This document shows, one piece after another, positions 34,963 to 46,703 of a DNA stretch of 64,000 nt. The notes under the pieces were generated by a model, which did not search any database, was not told the DNA's origin, and was given only the letters and a program-made list of their open reading frames with translations. Source of the DNA: Eudromia elegans (taxonomy: Eukaryota > Chordata > Aves > Tinamiformes > Tinamidae). Numbering within the stretch: position 1 is the stretch's first letter; every line of letters starts with the position of its first letter. The translations under genes were made by a program, and so were the position numbers. The DNA is taken from NCBI GenBank assembly GCA_003342815.1, contig PTEX01000145.1, positions 558,154 through 622,153 of the forward strand, written 5' to 3'.

Positions 34963-37900
34963 GTAAGTGAGCGGGCGCAGAGTGCTGAGCAATGAGCGCG
35001 GCTGCGGGCGGTGGGTCTGGCAGGAGCACGCAAGTCCGGCTAAAATTAACCTGAGCGCTTGGATCGGAGCTCTGTATACAAACAAACGGCAGATCGAGTG
35101 ACCACGGCATGCATATGTGCGAGCTTCTCCATGACTGGCTTCTCCTTGTGGTGTTATTAACACGCGAATCTTAAAGGCTTTGCCCGAAACGTCGTATTAC
35201 CGTGCGACTCCAGGGACATGGCAGTTTGCTGCAGAGCCCGTATTTTACTTTGGCTTTAGGAATCGGGTCAGAGATTTTGTAGCACAGTCACGTAAATCAA
35301 GAGCCAGTGGGGTTTCATGAAAGTGGCTGAGGCTGTTAATTAGCACCGGGACTGCAGCAGCCCTCTGCTAAAGTTATCGTGTGGTTGGTTTTGAACTTCA
35401 CTGGGATTCTCTTAAAAAGCTGAAATTAACTGCATTTGGGGAGAGAAGGGGAAAAAAAAGAAAGCTTTTCACATTTTGAAATCACACTGTTTGCTTTGAA
35501 AGACCTTGGCCTCCAAATTTTACGTTGTCCTTAGGTTACCTGGCCTCGTGTTTATTTCGTACAGGGTTCCTTTAAACGGGTGTTAAAGCCTAACAGATGC
35601 ATGCAGTGTTATTTTAGTTGGAAAATGTGGTTTGTTAAATGTTCCAGACTGAGGTAGTTATTTTTACTCTGGAATCCGTGCTCAGCACCAGCACAAATAC
35701 TTCAGGTTTTCTTCAGAGCAGAGTGTTACAAATAGTGCAACAGAGATCTTACTGCAAAATTATCATTTTGCTGCTCTTTGATGTGCAACTGCACAACATT
35801 AGTCTGTGACATCGCGCATAGCGGACGGCCTCCACATAAAGCAGTCCAGATTTCTAAAAATAATAATTTAGAAGGCTTCCTACTTGATTAGGCAGGGCTC
35901 ACAGCCTGAAAGGTCAGCAATATTGATTCTGGGAGGGCAGTTAAAGTGCATCTGTTGCAAAAATTAAAAACAGATATATGCAATAACTTTGGTCTGAACT
36001 CTTTAACCTTAAGTCTTAGAAAACAGTTTTTTGTTGTTTTGATGTTCAGAAAGATTTTTCTTGCTACTTCCAGAAATCTATTCCATATTGGATTTGTCAT
36101 ATTATTTTATTTTAATGACCCTTTTGTATACCAGGTGCTCAGATTTGGGTTTGTGCAACTCTGTGACATGAAGGATTACAGATTAAAGGGAAATAAGCAC
36201 ATCTGACAGTGTGAGGTGCAGTGTTTTATGACTTGCAACACTTAATGGTCCATTCCTTTTTCCTCACAACTGTAGTAATGTCAAAGAACATTTCATATTT
36301 TACAGTTAGCTGCTTAACGTGACTAAATTGTTGGAATAATGGCAGAGTTTAGCTAGCATGTTGTTTGGATGAAAATATCTGTAAATTCTACTTTCCCAGT
36401 TTCTCTGAGACGACAGCAGACAGACATGAACCTTGTTGTGCTGGCTATCTGAAATGAACACAAAGTTTACATCTTGCAATATGCCACACTTGCTGCTTTC
36501 CAGCATGGATGGATGGACGGATGTGACATATGAATGTACTGAATGTACTGAACCTATAGTACAAATTTAAATATGTTAAATGTTAACCCTAATGGGAATG
36601 CTATCCAATCCTGTGCTGCTTGAATACATTCCTCTTCATGTTCTGAAGACCACCCATAGCTGGCTCACTATTTGTCTTGATCGTTTCCTCAAGAGCTTTA
36701 TGAACAAAATGTTTTGCACATGTTGGGTTATTGCTCCAAGTTGCTCTCTGAGTTTCCAGAGAACGCTCCACTGGTTGTACAGGCCAAATAATAATCTCAG
36801 GGAACAGAAACAGAAAACATCTCCAAAAAAATTACTACTTTGCTTTGAGAATCTGTTCTTGAACTGCATATGTTTTCTCACCCACTGCTTATACAGTGGG
36901 TGAAATCAGCTGAATCGTTATCTTGTTTGTTTTATTGGGTGCTCAGTAACATCTAAGACAGATGTCATAGTAGAAACTTTAACTCTTTTCACAATCACAT
37001 GCCCACCCACACTCACTTGTTTGAAAAGCAGTTTTCATTAACGCTGTTTCTTTAAATCCTCATACGTGAATTTGGACAAATGCTGTAAAAAAATAATCCA
37101 AATATTTGTGCTTTTATCAAACTTGTCACATGTATTCTTACTCTGCAAGGAGTCAAGCATACAAATTTGTTAAACAGAATCAGATATGCAGTTAAGTAGT
37201 GACTTAAAGCAGACACTGCAATGTGCTCCATAAAATCAAATTTCATGAATAATGTTTAAGGAAAAGAAGACTGTGCTGGAGTCATCGTTTCTTAGATGAT
37301 ATCTGGTGCTTCTGGGATTTGAGTCATATGGAGCCTTATGTCAGGCTGTAGAAGTCTCTTATGGGTGGGTAGGAACAGACTTGATTCTTGTTTCCTTCAC
37401 AGAAACAATCAGCATTGTGTTCAGCCTGGTGTGAGAATTTGGTTATAATTGTTATTGCATGTGAAAAATCTCCTTTTAACATCTGATAATCTCGGCATTC
37501 AGAGTATGCATAGCACAAATCATTCAAAAAAAAAAGATTTATTATGAACCATTGGATGAAGAAGAGAGGAAGATTTCAAGGAAACTGTAGCTTTTCTGCC
37601 TTATCTCTGAGTCTGAAACACATCTCATTATCTAGAATTTTCCTTGCCAAATATGAGTTAAAAGCATAGGGCTGGAAGTTGCCAATTTGATCTGTAAACT
37701 TGACCTGTAAACTTCCATGCAAACTGCATGGAACCATTACTATCAGGCTCATAGATCAAGTTTTCTTTTTTCTGTAGCCTGGAAAACAGAATTCTTGTTT
37801 CAGAACCAGAATTTCAGCAAGTGCAACAGAGAAACATGAGCTAAAAATGGAAACATCCAGATAGTTTTCTTCTTTCTGTTTAGCCTCTGTTGGATTTTCG

Positions 37901-40900
37901 GTGCTGAGCATACTGCAGTCTAAAGCTTTTATGGTGTTTCAGAAAATGTAATTGATGAATTTTACAAAACACTTCAAAAATAAGGAAATGCTGTCACTGT
38001 AGGATCAAGGTGGATGACCTTAATACTACTCCAATGAAGAACTTAAGATCTTTAATAACTCTATCCTCAGAAAATTCCAGACGGATGGAGAATCAATACC
38101 TATACAATATGCTCCTTTGTCATGTAGAATTAGCAGTCTAGTGAGTATGAAGTACATGTAAGAGAGCAGGGACCTCGGATCACCCATATCCTTCACCTTC
38201 CACTCTGGACCATTTCCCTTTTGTACTACAGCCTTTGCATTGCACCCCATCTTCCTCACTCCTTTTAGGATACCAGGCAGTGAAAGCCTGTCAGGAAGAT
38301 ATCATATCCAGTTGCATCCAGTCTTCAGATCATGCCAGGCAGGCTTTCCTTCTGTGTAATGAAATTTGTGAATATAAAGACAAGAGTTGGAGCTGTGGTA
38401 TCGCGACTGCAACAGGTATCAACAGGAAAGGTCTGTACAAGCCCTACGTGTAGGTTTGCATGGCATGGTACTGTGTTAGAATTACCTCTGGTACCTGAAA
38501 GATATAAACCTATGTATTCCTTCTAGGCAGTTTAGATTGGCTTCTCAATCACTTAAGAGAAGAGCTGATTAATTTGCCACAGGTGTGTTCCCACTATCTG
38601 AGGCAACTCAGACAGAGCCAGCTTAGTATCTCTGCATTTTGTCCAGTTAGATATAATAACTTTGAGGTTGTATGGAGGCAGTGAGAATAGATTATGTGCT
38701 TGGCAGTATTTTAGTATACCAGCTATCCAAACATGAGCAAGAAAGGAAAATTTTAATGTTGACCTTAAAGGAGATAATTTCCTGGCTACACACGTAGAAG
38801 AGTCTCCCCTCATACCCTCTAGCCATCTAGCCATTGGGAAAAAAAGAGAACAAGACATGCAGTTGATTGTCTGAGAATTTAATAAGTGAGTGATCCTGAT
38901 ATCCCACAGTTGAAAGATGGGTTAAGTGACAATAAGCTGTCTTCACTTTCAAGGCCTTCCACCTGCTGCTAACCTCTGGTGTGATCGATATATCCCCAAG
39001 AGGACACGTAATGAGCAAATAAGATGGCTGAACAGGAAGAGTAATAAACTTACCTTTACGGCTTCATTTTGAACAATTAGGACAGGATGTCATTTACTAG
39101 GAAAGGACACTATGAAAAATCAAAGATAATGATAGCTTGTATGTGTCCCTATCTCTGAGAGATTATGTAGGGGAAAAAATAAAATAAAAAAGGAGAAACA
39201 TTTTTTAGTCATAACCAAGATCTAGAGGAAGTTCCAGATATGTTGCAGGCCTGGACAACTATGCTTGGGAATCAGGAGTTCCTGATCAGGAGTTCTAAGA
39301 GATCAGGCCTGAGCAACCAAAGAGTTAAGGAATTCTTAGCAAAATTTTGGACATCTAGGGTGGAATTGTTCTCTTGAGATGTCTGCTCTACCTTATCAGA
39401 GGCAGACATTTCAGTCAGTGGAAATTACTGCCTTAGTACAAAATATATCAATTAATTCAGACATTTAAAACAAATCTGGTAAGCTGCAAACTCTAAAGAC
39501 ATATATCTGGTTTTCTTTTTGTTGTTGTTTTTTTTTTCTGATGCTTTTTTTGCTGGGGGAGAGGGAGTGTATGATATTCTTGATGCAGTCAGAATGAGAC
39601 GAGAAGGAACAGGGCAGAAGAAGACTAGCGTGGAACACAGAATGAGAGGCGATGGCTGAGGTGAAACGTGGGAGGCAAAGTAGGGAATTATGCCTGCAAA
39701 GCGATAGTGTCCTCAGAGGTCTGAGAAAAGATTGTGCATGTGGGGACTGGATTTGCATTGATGGAAGAGAAAAGGAGATGGAATCCAAATAGAAAGAAAA
39801 GAAGACAAAGCTAGTGGGAACTATTGAAATGTAAATATAAAAAAAGAAGAAAAGAAGCTGGAGGATAGAATGAGTAGGAATAATTTTTGCTATTACGCAG
39901 AAATGGAGTGTGGTGGTAGTACTGGATGAAAAAGATCACATTATCCATTATATGATTTCATACATTTTTGAAGTAAATTTAATCTTAAAATGGACACTTA
40001 TTTTATAAAATACACTGAATGGATGAGAACTCTTTTCTATTCACAAATGAACAAAGAAAGTGGAAAACCTATTTCTTATGAAACCTGACTTAATAAAATG
40101 CGACTGACAAAGTATGGCATCAGCACCTGGTTTTGTAAGAATGATACTGCATTCACAGGATAAGGCACGTACACTGCAAAAACAGGATGATTTTCTTCAT
40201 TATAAAATGCAAAGTTTACTGAGGAAACAGCTATTTTTACTGCACAGATAGTTAGGGATATTTTGGCGGTAAGGAGCAGAGCTATTGTGATAGCAGTCAG
40301 GAAAGAGGGGTGTGGTGGAGAGTCTTTGCGGGAAGGGAACATTGAGAAGGATACATCAGCAATGTGTAGAGGAAGGCAAATGCAGGTCAAGTCACACTCA
40401 TTTATTTCATTGGAGTCCTTTCCTCAAAATTGTGTATTCTGATAAGATAGTAGGGTTTGGCTCCTACTCTGTTCCAAATACAGGGCAGTGGAGGCCATAA
40501 TCTACATGCACGTATAAAGAAAAGGCATTTTGAAAAACAGTTCTCTACTTCCAACTCAATGAGTTGGTTATTGCTACGCAAATATCACTTTGCTCTTGGA
40601 CTTATGAAGTCTTCAGAAAAGAGCTATCAAAGTAGGTGCCAGTAATTTAGTTGCTTGTTCTGTACTTCCAACTCAGTAAGTTGGTTATGACTATGCAAAT
40701 AACACTAGTTTTACTCTTGGACTTACGAAGTCTTCAGAAGTGCAGTATCACAGTAGGTGCCAGTGATGTTTTTTTGCAAACAATTGGAAGTAGAATAACA
40801 TTCTAGCTGTTTCATTCTACAGACCAAACCTAATTAGGAAGCCTAGCAATATATAAAGCCAGCACACTTAAATATCCTCTAAAAGGGAAACAGTAAAAAA

Positions 40901-43900
40901 GTGAAACAGTAATGTCCCTGTTACTTCTCAGTACAGGAGATACATGCCTTTCAAAGAGAACAGTAATAAGAACAACTATTTCTATGAGCTTGTATGCAAA
41001 CATTGGAAAGAATTTAAGAGTTACATTTGGAATTAATAAAGGTCTTTACAGTCCTGTAAATGAGCCGCTTTGGTTATTATAACCATATCTGAAGTTTTGT
41101 TATCATTATTTTCATTAATGAGAGTTAAAATTAGGGTGATAATGTCTGGGAATGCCACTCATGGATTGTAGTGTTGTACTAGGTATCATCTCAAAGCAAA
41201 GATAGGTCCAGATTTCCTTTGATGGCTTTTTTCCAGATAAATTGGATGGAATTTAGGCAGTATGCCTGTGAGTACTGTTAGTAGTGACAGGGTTGTCTAT
41301 GTAAAGCTGATTCTCTTTCACGGTATTTCTGTTGCACTGCCTTTTCATGCAAGGTCTTCCAGCTGGCATTATAACACTTGAATCTCTCTCTCTCTCTTGC
41401 TACAAGAACCTGTAGGAAGTGATGGGGTAAAAGTGAAGGTACAATCAAGTTATTTGAAGCTGTTGGACAAGACTCCAGCAGTCTTGGGTTGCTTGATGTA
41501 AAACAAAGGCTGCCTGTAAACTACACACAGGGTCTAATGCAACAAGAACTGGGTGGCTGAAAAGATGATGCCCAGCTTTAGAGCTCTTCCCTGAGAGGAG
41601 CTCAGACTTAACTTGGGCCATTGTTTCAGGAAGAAGAATTTTGTTTCCAAAGTTGAAGTGATGGTCAATGAAATTCTATGGCAATAGTTCAAGCTGTATA
41701 TTTGCTTCCTTGCCAGGCACAGACAATGCATCAATATTTATGGAATTATGCAGTTTTCTTGGAATCTGAAAAAATGCCAAGGAACTGTTTTTCTCCACTC
41801 ATCCTGGAATATCTTTGCTTTTTTTTTTCTTGGCTGAAGCAACAACAGTAATTACATATTGTAGGATTTAATTACTGACTCAATTTTGGAACTTAAATTG
41901 GAACAACAAGAAATTTCATAAGATAAAGGAAAACTTCAGAAACTAATATAGTCTATTGTATCCCAATACACTAATAGTCTAGAATTGGATAAACTCATTT
42001 AAAGGAAAATGTCAAAACATTTTATCCTTAGCAGAGAACTTCACAGCTCCTTACATTTTGCAGGCAGACAGAATTTAGAAGTACAACTCAGATAGTAAAG
42101 GTCTATATTCAGTCAGACAGGTTAGTTATGTAATTCTTGAACGTTCATATTATATAAACCACATTGTTTATTTAGTTTGTTAAGACCTGACAGAAATATT
42201 TCATCTGCTGGGTCTTTTAAAATTCATAATAAGTTTTATGGAGCTCATTTAAAGGGCATTTTATTTTCTTTTGTGTTTTTAGGTTATTATATAAGCTGAA
42301 AAAAATTACAAAATTATTATTAATACCTTTTTATTTACATACAAATCCACCGTTACTTTAGACTGGTTGTTAAGACCGTGGATCAACTGTGCAAAAGCCA
42401 ATTGCTGTAAAATGAGGTCAGAGGCTCTGCTAAGTGCAGTGGTTTCCAGCGATAAGAACAGGGCTGTCGCGTCAAAACTGACATAGACCTCATCCCAAAT
42501 CATATGGGAAATCTCAGCTTTGCTGTAAAGCCTTATGATTTCAGTGGAGACAGCCACACTCTTCACTAGATCTGATGTGGGCCAAAGACATTCTTTACCA
42601 ATCTCTTTCACACAGTTATAGTGAATCTGTAATAAAATGACCCACTAACAAATAGCTTGGAATTTCAAGTTAGGAAAGAAAAAAAAATTGATTTTGTCAT
42701 AAAAACATTTGTTCATTAACACTTATTCATGAATATCTCATATGTTATGGATTCATTTTTGCTAATCTAAACCTGATGCACATAGAAGCTACATGAATGC
42801 CAAAATAGTCTGAATCATACAATGAAAAAAAAATACAGATTATTTTCATCAATTACAGTGTGCTGCTTCTATACCAAAACTCTGCCCAGATTTTTTTTTT
42901 TTTGTGTGTGTGTGGTTGAGAAAAGACTTTGTGCAAAAAGCAAAGTTTTATAGAAATCTGGCTATTGCTATATTATTGGAAATTATGAAATACTTCTACT
43001 GGTAACTAGATCATCATGGTTAATGATGTAAGGCATTTTTCTGCAGAGTTTTGGAAAAGAAATATAGGCTCTTTTGCTAAAAAAATACAACCTTGTCCAG
43101 AATCTTTTAATACTCTGTAGATAAAGGATTTTTTTAAAAAAAAAGCAAACAGAAAAAAAATTACCCTGACTTGGTAAGAAAATACAAAAAAATGTTACTT
43201 ATGTCTTGTAACTTGGATTGTAAATAGCTCTGAAAGGAAAGGGTAGAGGAAATAAATCTGGCAACACTGTATGTGGGCCTCAGCCGAGCCCCATAGACGG
43301 CGTTGAGCTACACCATATTTTTGAATAGTGTGAGGTGAGATGCCAGGTCAAGACCTCACACTGGAGCCTGGATTGTCTCTGTGCTCCAAAGCTCCTGCTG
43401 CCTCTGGCTGTTTTCCTGGAGGGCGGGTGGGCAGAAGTGACTCTCACTTAACATCTGGGTGGCTCCGTCGAGGATGGGTGAGCGCTGGAGAGAGGCCTTG
43501 CATGGCCCTCCCTGCCTCGGCACACTGACATCTGGGACATCAGCAACCCCAACACCCCTCCCAAAGCGTTTCTCTGCGGTGTGCGTCCTCAGGAGAGCTC
43601 TGTGTGCCATCTGTAGGAGGTTATGACCTGCTCCTGTGCGCGTGTGGCCCTAATTCCTCTGCATGCACCTCGGAGGCTGGAGTGGTGGCTGCCCCTGTGC
43701 AGTCCTGGGGCAGCTCGGAGTCATTTTCCTGGGCTGTTCTGTGTGAGTGACAACAGCCATTTAGCCATAATTGCTACTTGTGTTTGCCTGAGAGCTCTAG
43801 GAGAGCAGATGAGGGATAAGGGAGGATTCGAAGCTGTTAGTTAAGGAAAAAGGGACCGTTTCTGGGGACGAGCAAGGCTGCTGATCCTGCAAGCAGCTCT

Positions 43901-46703
43901 TCTGGCCAGCTGCAGCTGGCGGGATAGGTGTGGGCTGCGAGGAAGGCCAGGATGAGGTAAACCCTGCGAGCTGTTCCTGGAATATCTGATTCCCCAGGGA
44001 GCAAATAAAATTGATGCTGGGTGCTCAGAGATAGCTAAAATTGTTTTAAACAAAATGCTAGAGGAAACTTTGCTGTTATGAAGAAAAGTGCTTTTTGTTC
44101 GCAGCCTTTTGAGAGTGAATCCTAGTGATAAGCACACAGAAAGCGTGATAACCAAACTGTCTGTTAGCACGGACACACGCAAAGTGCAGCACGTTTAAGG
44201 CAGGACTTTCCCTCCACAGTGCAACCATCTTTCATTGAACCAGGAGGGACCTGATGAGGGATAGCTCCTAATGGAAAGCTGGATACTGAATGTGCCTTGA
44301 TCTTCAGCCCCTATATTGACCTTGCACATCCTTAATTCACCCTGCAGCGTTTGCCAGCGCAACACACACGGGACAGCACTTGGATCTGAACTACAACTCG
44401 AGGTGTCTCCTCTTGCCGAGCTGCTTCCATGACACAAACGAGGTGGGGAGCAGGAAGCTCTCCACGTGTCGGGGCGGGCTCAGCCGCCACGCAGCGCAGC
44501 GTGCCCGGGTGCAGCGGGAGGGAGCACGGGCAGCGGGGCCAGGCTGGGGCTGGGCGGAGGAACAGAGGGGAAAGACGTAGGAAAAGGGAGAGGAGTGACC
44601 GCCAGCGGCTGCGGTAGTTCCGTGAGGCAGGAGAAAAGCAGAGAGCGAGAGAGAGGGAGTGAGGAGGGCAGAAATGTGCTGTGTATGTCCGTGTTTTGAG
44701 ACAGTTTAGCACTGAGCTTTTGGCCAAGCTAACATGCTTTAAAAATACTGCCAGGACAGGCGAGGACATCTGACAAGGTTACGTTACATAATTCCAGCGA
44801 CTTGCTCATTTACTATTTATGCTGCTTCCTACCAGCGTGTGATCAGCATGTACCTCAGTATCCCAATGCCTAGTGTTGGGTTACACACTTAGCAAATATA
44901 CGTAGAGGGCTCTGACAGCATCGAGGCTACATGTATTTCAGTTATGCTAACCCTGTTCACAGAGGATGTGTGCTTTAGCCTAAAAGTAGAAGTGGCAGAG
45001 ATTCAGGGTGCTAATATGGAGCATGCTCTTCTGCCACCGTCGAGCTTAGACTGCAGCCAAGTGTAATGTAAACCTACATCCTGTGCTTGGGGAAGAGTCT
45101 GCTGAGAGAGTGCCCTTATCACCAGCCCCCAGACCTATAAACAACTGGATACGTCTCGAACAGCATTTGTTTATGTTGAAGCATCTGTTTCTCTTTTCTG
45201 TGTGGTCTTCTGTGCAGGAGTGGTGGCGCCTTGTTTGTGCAGCACCTCCAATGGCTCGTGCTAAGCTGCCTAAAACCGAAAGTCGTGGGATAGCCTAGAT
45301 TTTTAAAGTAGATATTGGTGGCTGCTGCTGCGTTGGAATTTAGGCGCTTGCCAAGAACTAACTTCATATCCTGAATTTAAACCCTTAAATGCTAGTGTGT
45401 TTCAATCCTAAAGGGAAACATTTTTCACCAAGAAAAAATCTAGCTTGCTAATGACATTTCTTTTTGCAAGAATGTTCCAGATACTAATTACCTGTGACCC
45501 ACATGGAACATCCTATTTTTATGCCCTGTGAACTCACATCCCTTTTTCCAAATATTTAGCTGCAACATGAGAAAGATGCCAAGATTCACTCTTTTCAGAG
45601 CTAAAGTGTAACTCTCACACTTGTAGGTCCAATCTGTGGGACTGTCTTTTGTGGGAGTATGTGGAAGGGTTCTCTTCCCTTTCCCCTTGCAAGAAGTTCA
45701 TATGCATGGTTATTATAGGGAGGAAGGATTTTCTCTAAAATCTGCTATCACGAGGCACTGTGTGGAAAAGACACTGAATGGTGGATAGCACAAGAGTTTC
45801 TTGAAGTTTTTTGGACATATCATACACCTTTTCCCTTTCCTTATATACATGTCTCTGCCAATCCTACAGGACTGGACTGCATCATGCAGGACTAATACCT
45901 TGTGGAAACATAGGAAGATGAAGACAGGAATATACATAAATTTCAAGAGGCACATTAGTCTACAGTACTATTTACAGTTACCCTGCCTCCTTCTCTGCCA
46001 GGATTCTTCTTCTCTTCCTTAATTATGCTGCATATTAGAATTCAGACCTCGGTGATTACCATCTGTATAAGACATATGTTCCTTGACATGAGACATGCTG
46101 ACATGACCCCCTCTCTGCCAGGTCACCCCTATATCAATCATCTCAGACCATGGTCAAACTCATCTGCAGGTGCTCATCAGCAGTTCAGACAGACAGACTG
46201 TTTTTCAGCCTAGGATTTCTTCCATGGAGAAAAGACTATGGTTTAAAAATCATACATCGTTACCCTGTGCTATGAAACCTTTCAAGTGTTGGTCTAAAAT
46301 GAAGGTGGAGGAATGGAGAGGGCAGAAAACAGATGGAGTTTGTAGTCAGAAGTCTCTAATGTAAAAAGAGTTCTTAATCTGCACCATAAATATTTCACAG
46401 GTTTTCACAGTAAGTTACTAACTCTTTTTGTGAAAAATAACAACCATGTATTGTAATTCTGAGAGGTGTCTTGCCTTACAGCTCTTGTCTTCGTGTTGTG
46501 TTGTGTTTGCTGTTAGATCGAAGACTCCGTTCTCCAGTACTTTGGAAGCCCCACCAGAAGAGCAGTTCTGTGTGCTCCGCCTGCCCACAGTAAATCCGAG
46601 CGCCGGCTCTGTCAGCGCCTCCTGGCACAACACGGGTACACAGTCACAGTTCTTGAAAATGGGAGACTGACAGAAGCACCCAAGTATAAGGGTCATGATC
46701 ACA
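34711..46703 (+). CDS. CPED1: CPED1, cadherin-like and PC-esterase domain containing 1 (5' two coding exons, partial)
   Basis: CPED1 is a predicted secretory-pathway glycoprotein of about 1030 residues in human, with a cadherin-like domain and a C-terminal PC-esterase (SGNH-hydrolase type) domain. Its biochemical reaction is unproven. Only the N-terminal 146 residues are here, from exons 34711-34962 and 46517-46703, before either named domain. Recognition rests on the start exon (CRRLCRPRPF, LVVAVCLF, QTLT in order) and on exon 2 (FGSPTRRAVL, HSKSE, LLAQHGYTVTVLE), which align in order with human CPED1. Exon junctions are both phase 0. Residues 18-33 form a hydrophobic segment after a basic N-terminus, a signal peptide or signal anchor. 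The position downstream of ING3 on the same strand fits human synteny. The remaining exons lie beyond 64000. Confidence 0.93.
40540..40767 (+). repeat. Diverged tandem duplication, 117-bp period
   Basis: GTTCTCTACTTCCAACTCA at 40540 recurs as GTTCTGTACTTCCAACTCA at 40657, and the copies stay aligned through CTTGGACTTATGAAGTCTTC to GTAGGTGCCAGT. Both carry an octamer-like core (ACGCAAAT and ATGCAAAT). Confidence 0.88.
44450..44650 (+). promoter_or_regulatory. CpG-rich patch in CPED1 intron 1
   Basis: About 200 bp with many CpGs and GC boxes (GGGGCGGGCT, GGGCGGAGG) inside AT-rich intron, 1.9 kb upstream of CPED1 coding exon 2. It could be a secondary promoter or enhancer. No exon was recognised within it. 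Confidence 0.4.
46517..46703 (+). CDS. CPED1: CPED1 second coding exon
   Basis: 62 codons plus one base, beginning IEDSVLQYFGSPTRRAVL and ending KYKGHDH. The core YFGS-RRA-L--PP--SK and QHGYTV pattern matches human CPED1. Acceptor ctgttag; the donor gtaagg at 46704 is the best local match, making the 3' phase 1. An in-frame read-through would reach a stop 12 codons later. Confidence 0.9.

Larger units (their letters stand above)
34963..46516 (+). other. CPED1: CPED1 intron 1 (11.55 kb)
   Basis: Bounded by donor gtaagt and acceptor tgctgttag. Mostly AT-rich and gene-free. It holds a perfect 10-bp hairpin (36878-36903), a 117-bp-period tandem duplication (40540-40767) and a CpG-rich patch (44450-44650). 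Confidence 0.85.

Noticed and set aside
34563-35163. 156- and 176-codon minus-strand frames over CPED1 coding exon 1
   Set aside because: Antisense shadows of a GC-rich exon. The + strand exon has a Kozak start, perfect donor and homology.
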